Origin: Mycobacterium terramassiliense
GTDB lineage: Bacteria > Actinomycetota > Actinomycetes > Mycobacteriales > Mycobacteriaceae
Length of the DNA stretch: 64,000 nt
Assembly (NCBI RefSeq): GCF_900157385.1
Contig: NZ_LT717699.1
Span: 416,524-480,523 of the forward strand
Direction of reading: 5' to 3'
Part shown: positions 9,028 to 18,220 of the stretch, in pieces
Layout of the letters: each line of letters starts with the position of its first letter
Numbering within the stretch: the stretch's first letter is position 1
Translations under genes and position numbers: made by a program
The notes under the pieces: generated by a model
The model's input: only the letters and a program-made list of their open reading frames with translations
Databases searched by the model: none
Told to the model about the DNA's origin: nothing

Positions 9028-9530
9028 GGGCGCCACCGGCTCGCCGTGTGCACCACGACGCCGCCGGATCCCGGTCGCGGGTACAGGTGCCAGGTCTGCC
9101 ACCGCCAGCCGGCGCCGTCGGGTTCGGCGGCCAGCGCGGTCAGGGCGGCGTCGTCGCCGGGAAACGTGCCCCCGAGCCAGCCCGGCCGCCGCGCGCAACG
9201 CTCGCGAAGGTCACCTGCCAGTCGGCGAAAGCTCGCCTCGTCGTGCGTCTCGGTGCGCGACTGCAGGCGGTAGCCGGGGGCCGTGGACCGCGGCGGCAAC
9301 TCGCCCCCGACGCTGCGTGCGGTGCACGAAACCTGCTCGGAGAAGCCGCCTTTGGAGTGTTCGACCGCGACGACGTGCGAGGCGCCGAGGACGCCGAGCA
9401 CCAGCGCGCTCCCGTCGGGGTGGCGCAGCGTGCAGGTGGCCAGCGGCACCGGCGCGGGCGCGTTGAGCGCCAGCCCCAGCCGCTCGCCGGACACGTCCGC
9501 GGGAGTCACGGCGAGCTGATGAAGGGGCAC
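9024..9530 (-). CDS. DUF2617-like cytoplasmic protein (Rv2598-like)
   Basis: A 168-residue soluble protein from a GTG at 9530, with no membrane segment or signal peptide. The C-terminus R-W-Q-T-W-H-L-Y-P and the central segment S-H-V-V-A-V-E-H resemble DUF2617 proteins, which occur beside DUF350 and DUF4178 genes. It lies 10 bases after the DUF4178 gene and overlaps the DUF4247-like gene by 4 bases, so co-transcription is near certain. The function is not known. Confidence 0.82.
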   Translation of the reverse strand: MPLHQLAVTPADVSGERLGLALNAPAPVPLATCTLRHPDGSALVLGVLGASHVVAVEHSKGGFSEQVSCTARSVGGELPPRSTAPGYRLQSRTETHDEASFRRLAGDLRERCARRPGWLGGTFPGDDAALTALAAEPDGAGWRWQTWHLYPRPGSGGVVVHTASRWRP

Positions 9531-9540
9531 GGACCTGGTC

Positions 9541-10152
9541 CTAGGGGGCCGTGGGCGGCGGCGCGGGGTAGACGGTCAGCTCACCGGGCACGACGTGCTT
9601 GCCGGTCGAGATCTCCCAGGGCATGTCCGGGGCCCACCGCTCGAAGGAGAGCAGGGCGGTCTCGCCGGCGTTGGCGCAGTCGAGGAACTCCATCTCGCCG
9701 CCGGCCGGCAGGCCGGTGGTGCCCTCGGTGGTGTAAGACGCTCGCCCGCGCTCGGTTTCGTGGAACGCCACGCCGTCGATGACGTACTGGTCGCCGGGCT
9801 GCAGCGTGAGGTCCTTGCGGGTCACCCACATGGCCAGCTCCAGGCGGCCGTCGTCTTCCTCGACGCTCAGCCAGATCGGCTGGTCGCCGCCCTCCAGGAG
9901 GTGCTCCCACCACACGAACGGGCCCTCGCGGAACGTCACCGAGCCGCGGACCACGAGGTCGACGCCGCCGTAGCTGACGATGGCTCCCGGCCCGAGTTGG
10001 CGGGGCCCGAACTGCGGCATCGCGTTGAAGGACAGCGGGTCCTGGCGCCCGCCCGGTGGGGCCGGTTTCTTGGGTCGCCGCACCGCGACGACCAGCACCA
10101 CAATCGATGCAATGAACAGCACTGCCGCGAGGACGAGCAGGAGTGTTCCCAC
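9541..10152 (-). CDS. DUF4178 family membrane-anchored protein (Rv2597-like)
   Basis: First gene of the speE operon. From GTG 10152 it has 203 residues; this start was preferred over the GTG at 10182 because AGGAAG lies 6 bases upstream and the hydrophobic anchor (L-L-L-V-L-A-A-V-L-F-I-A) then begins almost at once. The soluble part contains Y-G-G-V-D-L-V-V-R-G-S-V and W-W-E-H-L-L-E-G-G, typical of DUF4178, a small beta-rich domain found with DUF350 and speE. The divergent ruvC promoter lies about 120 bases upstream. Function unknown. Confidence 0.83.
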   Translation of the reverse strand: MGTLLLVLAAVLFIASIVVLVVAVRRPKKPAPPGGRQDPLSFNAMPQFGPRQLGPGAIVSYGGVDLVVRGSVTFREGPFVWWEHLLEGGDQPIWLSVEEDDGRLELAMWVTRKDLTLQPGDQYVIDGVAFHETERGRASYTTEGTTGLPAGGEMEFLDCANAGETALLSFERWAPDMPWEISTGKHVVPGELTVYPAPPPTAP

Positions 10153-10266
10153 ACAAACCTTCCTTGCCACGGTGCTAGCCACAGTGCCGGAGCGAACGTG
10201 GGCTTTAAGTTAACAGCATTCGTCCGGCCGCAGGCGTGTCTACCGGATCACGTCGGCCCGGCCCGC

Positions 10267-10272
10267 TAGGCT
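10267..10272 (+). promoter_or_regulatory. Probable ruvC -10 element (TAGGCT)
   Basis: TAGGCT is a common mycobacterial -10 form. It lies two bases upstream of the LexA box and 33 bases upstream of the ruvC ATG, so bound LexA would cover the transcription start region. Confidence 0.5.
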
Positions 10273-10273
10273 C

Positions 10274-10289
10274 TCGAACAGCTGTTCGT
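10274..10289 (+). promoter_or_regulatory. LexA (SOS) box upstream of ruvC
   Basis: TCGAACAGCTGTTCGT matches the mycobacterial SOS box TCGAAC-N4-GTTCGA at 11 of 12 fixed positions. It lies between the putative -10 element and the ribosome site, so LexA should repress ruvCAB until DNA damage. LexA control of ruvC is established in M. tuberculosis. Confidence 0.88.
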
Positions 10290-10304
10290 ACGAAGGAGCC
10301 GGCC

Positions 10305-10871
10305 ATGCGCGTGATGGGCGTCGATCCCGGGCTGACCCGATGCGGCCTGTCGGTCGTGGAGACCGGGCGCGGGCGCAGCGTCGTCGCGCTCGACGTCGAC
10401 GTGGTGCGCACCCCGTCGGACGCGCCGCTGGCCAAGCGGTTGCTGGCGATCAGCGATGCCGTCGAGCATTGGCTGGCCACCCATCAGCCCGACGTGGTGG
10501 CCATCGAGCGGGTGTTCTCCCAGGTGAACGTGACGACCGTGATGGGCACCGCGCAGGCCGGCGGCGTGGTCGCGCTGGCGGCGGCCAGGCGCGGCATCGA
10601 CGTGCACTTCCACACCCCCACCGAGGTCAAGGCCGCGGTCACCGGCAACGGCGCCGCCGATAAGGCGCAGGTCACCGCCATGGTCACCAGAATCCTTGAG
10701 CTGCAAGCCAAGCCGACGCCGGCCGACGCCGCCGACGCGCTGGCGTTGGCGATCTGCCACTGCTGGCGGGCGCCGATGCTCGCCCGGATGGCCGCCGCCG
10801 AAGCCCTGGCCGCGCAGCAGCGGCACGCCTACCGCGCCAAGGTGCAGGCCAAGCTGAGGGCCGCCCGATGA
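10305..10871 (+). CDS. ruvC: Holliday junction resolvase RuvC
   Basis: RuvC is the endonuclease that cuts Holliday junctions brought by RuvAB, resolving recombination intermediates. It has 188 residues from ATG 10305, with AAGGAG 6 bases upstream. The acidic catalytic residues are visible: Asp in [11 protein letters not shown], Glu in V-A-I-E-R-V-F, and the pair in [10 protein letters not shown]. The stop overlaps ruvA (ATGA), so ruvC, ruvA and ruvB form one SOS-induced operon behind the LexA box. Confidence 0.97.
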   Translation: MRVMGVDPGLTRCGLSVVETGRGRSVVALDVDVVRTPSDAPLAKRLLAISDAVEHWLATHQPDVVAIERVFSQVNVTTVMGTAQAGGVVALAAARRGIDVHFHTPTEVKAAVTGNGAADKAQVTAMVTRILELQAKPTPADAADALALAICHCWRAPMLARMAAAEALAAQQRHAYRAKVQAKLRAAR

Positions 10872-11461
10872 TCGCCTCGGTGCGCGGCGAGGTGCTCGAC
10901 GTGGCGCTCGATCATGTGGTGATCGAGGCCGCCGGCGTCGGCTATCGGGTCAACGCGACGCCGTCCACGCTGGCGACGCTGCGGCAGGGCAGCCAGGCGC
11001 GGCTGATCACCGCGATGGTGGTCCGCGAAGATTCCATGACGTTGTACGGCTTCACCGACTCCGACACCCGCGACCTGTTCCTGACGCTGCTGTCGGTGTC
11101 GGGCGTCGGGCCGCGGCTGGCGATGGCGACGCTGGCCGTGCACGACGCCGCGGCGCTGCGGCAGGCGCTGCACGACGGCGACGTCGCCGCGCTGACCCGG
11201 GTGCCCGGCATCGGGAAACGCGGCGCCGAGCGGATGGTGCTGGAGCTGCGCGACAAAGTGGTGGCGGCCGGCGGCCCGGGGGCCGCCCCGGCCCTCAACG
11301 GCAACGCGGTGCGGGGTCCGGTGGTGGAGGCGCTGGTCGGCCTCGGCTTCGCCGTCAAGCAGGCCGAGGAGGCGACCGACAAGGTGCTGTCCGCGGATCA
11401 CGACGCCTCGACGTCCGGCGCCCTGCGGGCCGCCCTGTCGTTGCTGGGTCAGTCGCGATGA
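10868..11461 (+). CDS. ruvA: Holliday junction DNA-binding protein RuvA
   Basis: RuvA tetramers bind the four-way junction and load RuvB. The 197 residues show the N-terminal OB fold ([10 protein letters not shown]), the tandem helix-hairpin-helix region with [10 protein letters not shown] and [11 protein letters not shown], and a C-terminal helical domain ([12 protein letters not shown]) that contacts RuvB, after an Ala/Gly/Pro linker. It overlaps its neighbours by ATGA on both sides. Confidence 0.97.
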   Translation: MIASVRGEVLDVALDHVVIEAAGVGYRVNATPSTLATLRQGSQARLITAMVVREDSMTLYGFTDSDTRDLFLTLLSVSGVGPRLAMATLAVHDAAALRQALHDGDVAALTRVPGIGKRGAERMVLELRDKVVAAGGPGAAPALNGNAVRGPVVEALVGLGFAVKQAEEATDKVLSADHDASTSGALRAALSLLGQSR

Positions 11462-12516
11462 CGGACGACTACCAGGACGACTACGCCGACCGCGACGTCT
11501 CCGCGGCACTGACCGTGGGCGAGGGCGACATCGACGTCAGCCTGCGGCCGCGCTCGTTGGCGGAGTTCATCGGCCAGCCGCGGGTGCGCGAACAGCTGCA
11601 GCTCGTCATCGAGGGGGCCAAAAACCGCGGCGGCACACCCGATCACATCCTGCTGTCCGGCCCGCCGGGGCTGGGCAAGACCTCGCTGGCGATGATCATC
11701 GCGGCCGAGCTCGGCACGTCGTTGCGGGTCACGTCCGGGCCGGCGCTGGAGCGCGCGGGCGACCTGGCCGCGATGCTGTCCAACCTGGTCGAGCACGACG
11801 TGTTGTTCATCGACGAGATCCACCGCATCGCGCGGCCCGCCGAGGAGATGCTCTACCTGGCGATGGAGGACTTCCGGGTCGACGTCGTCGTCGGCAAAGG
11901 GCCCGGGGCGACGTCGATCCCGCTGGAGGTGGCGCCCTTCACCCTGGTCGGCGCGACCACCCGGTCCGGCGCGCTGACCGGCCCGCTGCGCGACCGGTTC
12001 GGGTTCACCGCGCACATGGACTTCTACGAACCCGCCGAGCTGGAGCGGGTGCTGGTCCGGTCGGCCGGGATTCTCGGCATCGAGCTGGGCGCCGACGCCG
12101 GCGCCGAGATCGCGCGGCGTTCGCGGGGCACCCCGCGGATCGCCAACCGGCTGCTCCGCCGGGTCCGCGACTTCGCCGAGGTGCGCGCCGACGGCGTGAT
12201 CACCCGCGACGTCGCGAAGTCCGCGCTGGCGGTCTACGACGTCGACGAGCTGGGACTGGACCGGCTGGACCGGGCGGTGCTGTCTGCGCTGACCCGCGGC
12301 TTCGGCGGCGGCCCGGTGGGTGTCTCCACGCTGGCGGTCGCGGTGGGTGAGGAGGCCGCGACCGTCGAGGAGGTGTGCGAGCCGTTCCTGGTGCGGGCGG
12401 GCATGATCGCGCGCACCCCGCGCGGCCGGGTGGCCACCGCGCAGGCCTGGACGCACCTCGGCCTGACCCCGCCGGCCGGGGCCGTGGGGCTGGGCCAACC
12501 GGGCCTGTTCGACTAG
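11458..12516 (+). CDS. ruvB: Holliday junction branch migration ATPase RuvB
   Basis: RuvB is the AAA+ motor of branch migration. The 352-residue protein has Walker [10 protein letters not shown], Walker B L-F-I-D-E-I-H-R, sensor 1 in G-A-T-T-R-S-G and the arginine-finger region L-R-D-R-F-G. The C-terminal winged helix holds T-P-R-G-R-V-A-T-A. It ends G-L-F-D-stop; an almost identical 17-base copy of this ending recurs at 13303, just before the DUF1304 gene. Confidence 0.97.
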   Translation: MTDDYQDDYADRDVSAALTVGEGDIDVSLRPRSLAEFIGQPRVREQLQLVIEGAKNRGGTPDHILLSGPPGLGKTSLAMIIAAELGTSLRVTSGPALERAGDLAAMLSNLVEHDVLFIDEIHRIARPAEEMLYLAMEDFRVDVVVGKGPGATSIPLEVAPFTLVGATTRSGALTGPLRDRFGFTAHMDFYEPAELERVLVRSAGILGIELGADAGAEIARRSRGTPRIANRLLRRVRDFAEVRADGVITRDVAKSALAVYDVDELGLDRLDRAVLSALTRGFGGGPVGVSTLAVAVGEEAATVEEVCEPFLVRAGMIARTPRGRVATAQAWTHLGLTPPAGAVGLGQPGLFD

Positions 12517-12586
12517 CGCCGGTTACGCCACCGCCGGCGCGGGTACCCGGGTCAACATCAGTTACCGCTTGTCGGAGGAGATTCTG

Positions 12587-13240
12587 ATGAGGCACACCGG
12601 CCCCGACTATGAACGCCCATCCGCGCCTTACATGCCACGCACCCGCGGCGCCGTGACCGGGCTACTCCTGATCCTCTTGGGTGCTTGGGGCGCGCTGGCA
12701 CCGTTCATCGGACCCCTGATCAGGTGGACCTATTCCCTCGACCCCGCGTGGACGTGGACGGCCGCGAAAGGCTGGCTCGAGGTGTTCCCCGGCGTCGTCG
12801 CCGCGGTGGGCGGCCTGGTGCTGCTCGTCTCCGGAAACCGCGCCACCGCCATGCTCGGCGGCTGGCTGGCGGCGTTCGCCGGCGCCTGGTTCGTGGTCGG
12901 CCGGGCTTTCGCGCCGATCCTGCGAATCGGGGACGTCGGCCAGCCCGCGGCCGCGTCGGACCTGAAGAGGGCCCTGCTCGAGGTCACCTACTTCACCGGC
13001 CTGGGCGCGCTGATCGTGTTCCTGGCCGGGGCGGCGCTGGCCCGCGTGGCGGTCCGGCACGCCCGCGACGTCGTGGTGGCCGAACCGGCGCCCGTCGCGA
13101 CCGCGCCGGCGGCCGAACCGGTCGTGGACGACGAATCGGCTCGCGACGTGCCCGCCGACGGGCGCGGTCGGGGCGGCCTGTTCCACCGGCGCGCCGGGGG
13201 CGGCCTCTTCGGACGACGCCACCACCACGCCGGCGTGTAA
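12587..13240 (+). CDS. Four-helix membrane protein of unknown function, paralogue 1
   Basis: From ATG 12587 (GGAGGAG upstream) the product is 217 residues. It has about four membrane segments: L-L-L-I-L-L-G-A-W-G-A-L, F-P-G-V-V-A-A-V-G-G-L-V, L-G-G-W-L-A-A-F-A-G-A-W and T-G-L-G-A-L-I-V-F-L-A-G. The cytosolic tail is Ala/Pro-rich and ends in Arg, Gly and His (R-R-H-H-H-A-G-V). The core is closely similar to the protein at 13840-14559, sharing L-G-A-W-G-A-L, S-G-N-R, G-A-W-F-V and F-x-G-L-G-A-L-I-V-F. I do not recognise a function. I recall PE_PGRS44 in the corresponding H37Rv interval. Confidence 0.8.
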   Translation: MRHTGPDYERPSAPYMPRTRGAVTGLLLILLGAWGALAPFIGPLIRWTYSLDPAWTWTAAKGWLEVFPGVVAAVGGLVLLVSGNRATAMLGGWLAAFAGAWFVVGRAFAPILRIGDVGQPAAASDLKRALLEVTYFTGLGALIVFLAGAALARVAVRHARDVVVAEPAPVATAPAAEPVVDDESARDVPADGRGRGGLFHRRAGGGLFGRRHHHAGV

Positions 13241-13302
13241 CTCCTCCCGCCGTCGGGGCAGCCCGGACAATCGCCGGTCGGTATTGTTCTTGGCGCAGCA
13301 AC

Positions 13303-13319
13303 GGGCTGTTCGACTAGCG
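13303..13319 (+). repeat. Partial duplicate of the ruvB 3' end
   Basis: GGGCTGTTCGACTAGCG repeats the last codons, stop and next bases of ruvB (12501-12518) except for one missing C. It lies directly before the DUF1304 ribosome site and may mark the scar of a duplication or insertion that placed the membrane gene between ruvB and DUF1304. Confidence 0.5.
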
Positions 13320-13329
13320 AGGAGGAGCG

Positions 13330-13716
13330 ATGCTCACCGCCGGGTTGGTGTTCGCCGCGCTGGCCGCCCTGTTGCACGTCTACATCTTCACGATGGAGTC
13401 GTTCACCTGGACCTCGGAACGCACCCGCGCCAGGTTCGGCACCTCGGCCGAAGAGGCCGAGGTCACCAAGCTGCTCGCCTTCAATCAGGGCTTCTACAAC
13501 CTGTTCCTGGCGATCGTCACCGGCCTCGGCATTCCGCCCGTGCTGCTGGGGGACACCGCCGTCGGAGTGGCCCTCGTGCTGGCGGGCGTCGGATCGATGG
13601 CCGCCGCCGCGGTCGTGCTGTTGCTGTCCGCACCGGAGAAGGCGCGGGCCGCGCTCCTTCAGGGGACGTTCCCGGTGATCGCCATCATGTTGGTGGTGCT
13701 GGGCCTCTACCGGTAA
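13330..13716 (+). CDS. DUF1304 family membrane protein
   Basis: A 128-residue protein with four hydrophobic segments and a strong GAGGAG site upstream of ATG 13330. The N-terminus with H-V-Y-I-F-T-M-E-S-F-T-W and the segment F-N-Q-G-F-Y-N-L-F-L-A are characteristic of DUF1304, small integral membrane proteins of unknown role. It lies between two paralogous membrane genes on the same strand, 90 and 123 bases away, and could be in one transcript with them. Confidence 0.88.
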   Translation: MLTAGLVFAALAALLHVYIFTMESFTWTSERTRARFGTSAEEAEVTKLLAFNQGFYNLFLAIVTGLGIPPVLLGDTAVGVALVLAGVGSMAAAAVVLLLSAPEKARAALLQGTFPVIAIMLVVLGLYR

Positions 13717-13839
13717 CACCGGCCACTGCAACCTCACCGGTCGCTAAACGCCGGGGCTTGGGGCGTGCCGGTTACATCCCGAGACCGCCGGGGTATGCAG
13801 CCGATGCTGAAGTAGTCCGGCGTCTATCGAGGAGAGTTG

Positions 13840-14559
13840 ATGAGAAACGCACGAAGTGGCCGACCCAGCGCGTTGTGGATGCCACGCTCGCGCGGTGCGC
13901 TGAGCGGACTGATCCTGGTCATCCTGGGTGCCTGGGGTGCGTTGATCCCGTTTGTCGGTCCCCATTTCAATTTCGCCTACACCCCCGATCAGGACTGGGC
14001 GTGGAGCACGGCTCGGGGCTGGCTCGACGTGCTCCCCGGCGCGGCGACCGTCGCGGCGGGTTTGCTGCTCATCTTCTCGGGAAATCGGATCACCGCGATG
14101 GTGGGCGGGTGGCTGGCCGTGCTGGCCGGCGCGTGGTTTGTGATCGGTCGTGAGCTCGCCCCGATGCTGGGCATCGGTTCGGCCGGTGATCCGATCGCGG
14201 CGAGCGACCGCAAACGGGCCGCGCTCGAAGTCTCTTACTTCTCCGGTCTCGGCGCGCTGATCGTCTTCGTGGGCGGCGTCGCCATAGCGCGCCTTGCGGT
14301 GCGCCTGGCGAGCGACGTCGAAGCGCTGGCACGCGTGGAAGAGGCGCGGGCCGCGCGGGAGGCCGAACCGTCGCACGGGGAGCCCGCGTACGTGTCCGGC
14401 CTGCGGGAGACGCCCGAAGTGTCCTCGGGCGCGCTGACCCAGCCGCGGGTGGACCGGTACGGATCGGAAGGCGAGCCGAAGCGGGGATGGCGCCGCCAGC
14501 GCCCGGAGGGCGGGTCGCCCAACGCGGCCTACCTGCGCTGGCCGCACCCCCAACGCTGA
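13840..14559 (+). CDS. Four-helix membrane protein of unknown function, paralogue 2
   Basis: This 239-residue protein starts at ATG 13840 behind GAGGAGA; the TTG three bases earlier is less likely. Residues about 15-150 align without large gaps to the protein at 12587-13240, including the four membrane segments and S-D-x-K-R-A-x-L-E-V. The soluble tail differs: Glu/Arg-rich with A-R-V-E-E-A-R-A-A-R-E and a basic, proline-containing end. Tandem duplication around the DUF1304 gene is the simplest explanation. The gene ends 15 bases before a strong terminator hairpin. Function unknown. Confidence 0.8.
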   Translation: MRNARSGRPSALWMPRSRGALSGLILVILGAWGALIPFVGPHFNFAYTPDQDWAWSTARGWLDVLPGAATVAAGLLLIFSGNRITAMVGGWLAVLAGAWFVIGRELAPMLGIGSAGDPIAASDRKRAALEVSYFSGLGALIVFVGGVAIARLAVRLASDVEALARVEEARAAREAEPSHGEPAYVSGLRETPEVSSGALTQPRVDRYGSEGEPKRGWRRQRPEGGSPNAAYLRWPHPQR

Positions 14560-14573
14560 ACGCGCACAAAGCA

Positions 14574-14603
14574 ATCGCCCAGCCCCGAACGGGGCTGGGC
14601 GAT
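14574..14603. terminator. Strong hairpin terminator between convergent genes
   Basis: A perfect inverted repeat with 13-bp arms (ATCGCCCAGCCCC and its complement) and a GAAC loop lies between the stop of the plus-strand membrane gene and the stop of minus-strand car. On the minus strand it is followed by ATTGCTTTGTG, a weak T-rich run. It probably ends transcription from both sides. Confidence 0.8.
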
Positions 14604-14620
14604 GTGCTGTTCGGCCTACC

Positions 14621-17600
14621 TCAGAGCAATCCGAGCAACTGCAGGTCGGTGATGTACTTGACGATGATCGGCGCCGAGACATGCGGGATGTCCTTGTCGG
14701 GGCCGATTTTCGCCTCCTGCACCGCGGCGCGGAACTTCTCGGTCGGCGCCAGCGAACCGCGCAGCGGCTTCTCCGGCTTCTGGTAGTTGTGCAGCAGCGG
14801 CAGCAGCGAGTACTGGCGCTGCCGCTCCGGCAGGGCCCGCATCGACCCCTCGAACCGGCGCAGCCATTCGGCGTAGTCGGCGACCCGATGCAGCGGGTAG
14901 CCGGCGTCGATCAGCCAGTCGACGTATTCGTCGAGCCCGATGCCGTCGTCGTACGGGTTCATCACGTGGTACGTCTGGTAGCCCTCCGTCTGGGTTCCCA
15001 GGGTGGAGATCGCCGCGGCGATGAACTCGACGGGCAGCCCGTCGTAGTGGGCGCGCTGCCGGTTGCCGTCGGCGTCCAGCTCGTAGAACGAACCGGGCGC
15101 CACGCCGGTGGCCACCAGGCTCAGCATCAGCCGGGTGAACATGTCCGGCAGGTTGAGCTGTCCCGCGTAGGTGGTGTCGGCCAGGATCATGTCGCACCGG
15201 AACACCGCCACGGGCAGGCCGCACAGGTCGTGGGCCTCGCGCAGCAGCACCTCGCCGGCCCACTTGCTGTTGCCGTAGCCGTTGGCGTAGTTGTCGTTGA
15301 TCGCCCGCGTCGCGCTGATCTCGCGGATGTCGGCGTCCTCGACGAACTTGCCCGGCTCGATCTGGTCGCCCACACCGATCGTCGACGTGTAGAGGTACGG
15401 CTTCTGCCTGGTGGTCAGCGCGAGCCGGATCAGCTCGGCGGTGCCCAGCGCGTTGGGGCCGAACAGCTCGCTGTACGGCAGCACGTGGTTGACCAGGGCC
15501 GCCGGGTCGACGATGAGGTCGACGGTGTCGGCCAGCCGCTGCCACGTCGCCTGGTCCAGGCCGAGGTTGGCCTCACCCTTGTCGCCGGCGAGGACCTCGA
15601 GGTGGTCGGCGGCCAGCTCACGGTAGTGCTCCAGCAGCTTGGGGTCGCCGCTGTCGAAGGTGTTGTCCAGCCGGGCGCGGGCCTCCTCGTCGGAGCGCGC
15701 CCGCACCAGCGCGATCACCTTGCCGTCGACCAGGTCCATCCGTTCGAGCCAGTCGAGCGCCAGGTAGCGGCCGAGGAAGCCGGTGGACCCGGTCAAGAGC
15801 ACGGTCCGCACCTCGGAGGCCGGCTTCGGCAGCTCGGGCGCGGCGGCCAGCGTCGACGCCTCGAGGAACTTGTCGAGCGTCAGGTCGCTCGCGTGCACCT
15901 CGGTCGTGTCGCGGCCATGCACGGCCGCGAACGTGGGCCGCTTGGTGCCCTTGCGCTCGGCCTCGATGTAGTCCGCGATGGCCCGCAGGTCGTTGGCCGG
16001 GCTGACGACGACGCCCACCGGCACGTCGACGTCGAAGATCTCGCGCAGCAGGTTGCCGAATGTCAAGGCGGACAACGAGTCACCGCCGAGGTCGGTGAAG
16101 TGGGCCTCGGGGGACAGGTCGCTGGTCGCGGTGCCCAGCATCGCGACCGCGGCCCGGCTCACCGTCTGCAGGACCGGGGCGTCCGCGCCGCTGCGGCGCA
16201 GCTCGCTGAGCTCGTTGGCCTGGCTCTGGGCCAGTTCGGCGTAGAGCGCTTCGAGCCGCTCGCCGTAGTGCGCCTTGAGCTTCGGCCACGCCAGCTTGCG
16301 GATCCCCGTCAACAGGCCGTTCTCCAGGCTGAACGGCGTGGTCTCGATGATGAAGTCGCGCGGCACCTCATAAGACTGCAGGCCCGCGTCGCGCGCGACG
16401 TTCTGCAGCGAATCGGCGATCAGCGGCTTCAGCTCGTCGGGCTGGTAGCGCGCCAGGGCCTCCTCGGTCGGGACGACGACGGCCAGCAGGTAGGGCTGCG
16501 CGCTGTTGCCGTAGATGTAGATCTGGCGCACCAGCGGGCTGTTGCCGAACTCCGCCTCCAGCTTGGCCAGCGTGACGAACTCGCCCTGCGCGAGCTTGAG
16601 CACGTTGTTGCGGCGGTCCACGTACACCAGCCGGTCGGGGGCCACCTCGGCGAAGACGTCGCCGGTCCGGTAGTAGCCGTCCTCGTCGAACACGTTGGCC
16701 GTGGTCTCGGCCCGCTTGTAGTAGCCGGGGAACATGTTCGCGGTCTTGAGCAGCAGCTCGCCCCGCGGGTGCGGCCGGTCGGTGGCGAAGTAGCCCAGGT
16801 CGGGAACGTCGACCAGCTTGTAGTCGATGACCGGCGGGCGCTGGATCTCGCCGTCGAACAGGACCATGCCGGCCTCGGTGGAGCCGTAGCCGTCCAACAG
16901 GTGCATCTCGAGCAGCGACTCGACCCAATTGCGCAGTTCGGGGGAGGTGGGCGCCGAGCCCGTCATCGCGAAGATGAACCGCCCGCCCAGCAGGTACTGC
17001 CGCTGCTCGTCGAGGACCTGCTCCGCGGGGACCCCGCGGTCGACCTGGCGCTGGAATTCGGCGTACAGGGTCTCCCAGATGCGCGGCACGAAGTTCAACT
17101 CGGTGGGGCGGACCAGCTCGAGGTCCTCGAGCAGCGTGGAGAGGTCGCTGCGGGCGGCGAAGTAGGCGGTGCCGCCGTTGCCGAGGGTGCCGTAGAGGAT
17201 GCCGCGCCCCATGACGTGGCTCATCGGCATGAAGTTGAGGGTGATCGACGCGGCGCTCGGACCGAACCAGTTCCTGGCGGACCGGCACCACATCTTGCCG
17301 ACGTTGCCGGCGCGGTACATCGCGCCCTTGGGCGCGCCGGTGCTGCCGGAGGTGTAGATCAGCAGCGCCAGCGGGTCGTCCTCGTCGGAGGCGGGGAGGG
17401 GCGCGGACGGCAGCGACGTCCCGCGCTCGAGGAGCTCGGCCAGGGTCTCGACAGTGACCGCGGTGTCGCGCAGCCGGTCGCGCGCGGCCTCGACCGCCTC
17501 GCGCTCGTCGTCGACCTCGGGGTGGTAGTCGAAGACCACCAGCTTGGCCGGGGTGTGGCCGGTCAGGATCAACTCGACGGCGTCGGGCACCTGGTTCACG

Positions 17601-18094
17601 CTCGCCGCGATGACGGCGGGTTCGGTCTCGGCCACGATGGGCTGCAGCTGCGCGAGCGCCGCGCTGGTCTGCAGCGGCACGGACACCGCGCCGAGCTGAG
17701 CCAGCGCGACGTCGATGGTCGTGAAGTCGACGCTGTTGAAGCCCAGTACGGCGACCCGGTCGCCCGGCCGCACCGAGTCGGCGGTCAGCCCTCGCGCCAG
17801 CGCACCGGCGCGTTCGTTCAGCTGGCGGTAGGTGATGGTCTCGTAGCGGGGGAGCAGCTCGAGCGAGGTGCGTCCGGTCTTGGGGTCCTTGACGAACTCC
17901 ACCACGCGCTGCCCCAGGGCCGGGCGGTCGGCGTAACCCTCGAGCACGGTCTGGATGATCTGCGCAAGGCGCAGTCCGGGCTGCTCAAGGGCCTCGGCGA
18001 CCGCCGGGTCGGGCCGCGCGGCGGCGAACTGAGGGTCGTTGGCGGTGAGGTCGTCGACTCGGCGTGCGAGCCGCTGTTCGGGAGTAGTCGACAT
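14621..18094 (-). CDS. car: Carboxylic acid reductase (CAR, FadD9-like)
   Basis: CAR reduces carboxylic acids to aldehydes using ATP and NADPH, via an acyl-AMP and a phosphopantetheine thioester. The 1157 residues show all three parts. The adenylation domain (about 1-640) has [14 protein letters not shown] and Y-G-S-T-E-A-G. The carrier domain has L-G-G-D-S-L-S-A-L with the phosphopantetheine serine near residue 673. The reductase domain (about 750-1157) has [12 protein letters not shown] for NADPH and the catalytic Y-G-N-S-K. A phosphopantetheinyl transferase must act on it; none is in the window. It lies downstream of gabT on the same strand with a 126-base gap that may hold its own promoter. 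Confidence 0.95.
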   Translation of the reverse strand: MSTTPEQRLARRVDDLTANDPQFAAARPDPAVAEALEQPGLRLAQIIQTVLEGYADRPALGQRVVEFVKDPKTGRTSLELLPRYETITYRQLNERAGALARGLTADSVRPGDRVAVLGFNSVDFTTIDVALAQLGAVSVPLQTSAALAQLQPIVAETEPAVIAASVNQVPDAVELILTGHTPAKLVVFDYHPEVDDEREAVEAARDRLRDTAVTVETLAELLERGTSLPSAPLPASDEDDPLALLIYTSGSTGAPKGAMYRAGNVGKMWCRSARNWFGPSAASITLNFMPMSHVMGRGILYGTLGNGGTAYFAARSDLSTLLEDLELVRPTELNFVPRIWETLYAEFQRQVDRGVPAEQVLDEQRQYLLGGRFIFAMTGSAPTSPELRNWVESLLEMHLLDGYGSTEAGMVLFDGEIQRPPVIDYKLVDVPDLGYFATDRPHPRGELLLKTANMFPGYYKRAETTANVFDEDGYYRTGDVFAEVAPDRLVYVDRRNNVLKLAQGEFVTLAKLEAEFGNSPLVRQIYIYGNSAQPYLLAVVVPTEEALARYQPDELKPLIADSLQNVARDAGLQSYEVPRDFIIETTPFSLENGLLTGIRKLAWPKLKAHYGERLEALYAELAQSQANELSELRRSGADAPVLQTVSRAAVAMLGTATSDLSPEAHFTDLGGDSLSALTFGNLLREIFDVDVPVGVVVSPANDLRAIADYIEAERKGTKRPTFAAVHGRDTTEVHASDLTLDKFLEASTLAAAPELPKPASEVRTVLLTGSTGFLGRYLALDWLERMDLVDGKVIALVRARSDEEARARLDNTFDSGDPKLLEHYRELAADHLEVLAGDKGEANLGLDQATWQRLADTVDLIVDPAALVNHVLPYSELFGPNALGTAELIRLALTTRQKPYLYTSTIGVGDQIEPGKFVEDADIREISATRAINDNYANGYGNSKWAGEVLLREAHDLCGLPVAVFRCDMILADTTYAGQLNLPDMFTRLMLSLVATGVAPGSFYELDADGNRQRAHYDGLPVEFIAAAISTLGTQTEGYQTYHVMNPYDDGIGLDEYVDWLIDAGYPLHRVADYAEWLRRFEGSMRALPERQRQYSLLPLLHNYQKPEKPLRGSLAPTEKFRAAVQEAKIGPDKDIPHVSAPIIVKYITDLQLLGLL

Positions 18095-18220
18095 AGGTGT
18101 TCCTTGATTCGCTGAAAAGGTGATCCGAAGCGCGACGCTGCGCTGACAACTAGAACGTTAGCTAAACTAATGGTATTCCTCAACGAGACACCGATGGTGT
18201 GATCTTTCGCACCCCCGGGG

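Noticed and set aside
14681..18115. Very long open frame (about 1144 codons) antisense to car.
   Set aside because: Its composition is the His/Arg/Val/Gly-rich pattern of an antisense shadow in GC-rich DNA; the minus-strand CAR has clear domains and motifs.
18158..18165. TTAGCTAA palindrome in the gabT-car gap, considered as a regulator operator.
   Set aside because: Eight bases only, and no match to a known operator; the region may still hold the car promoter.
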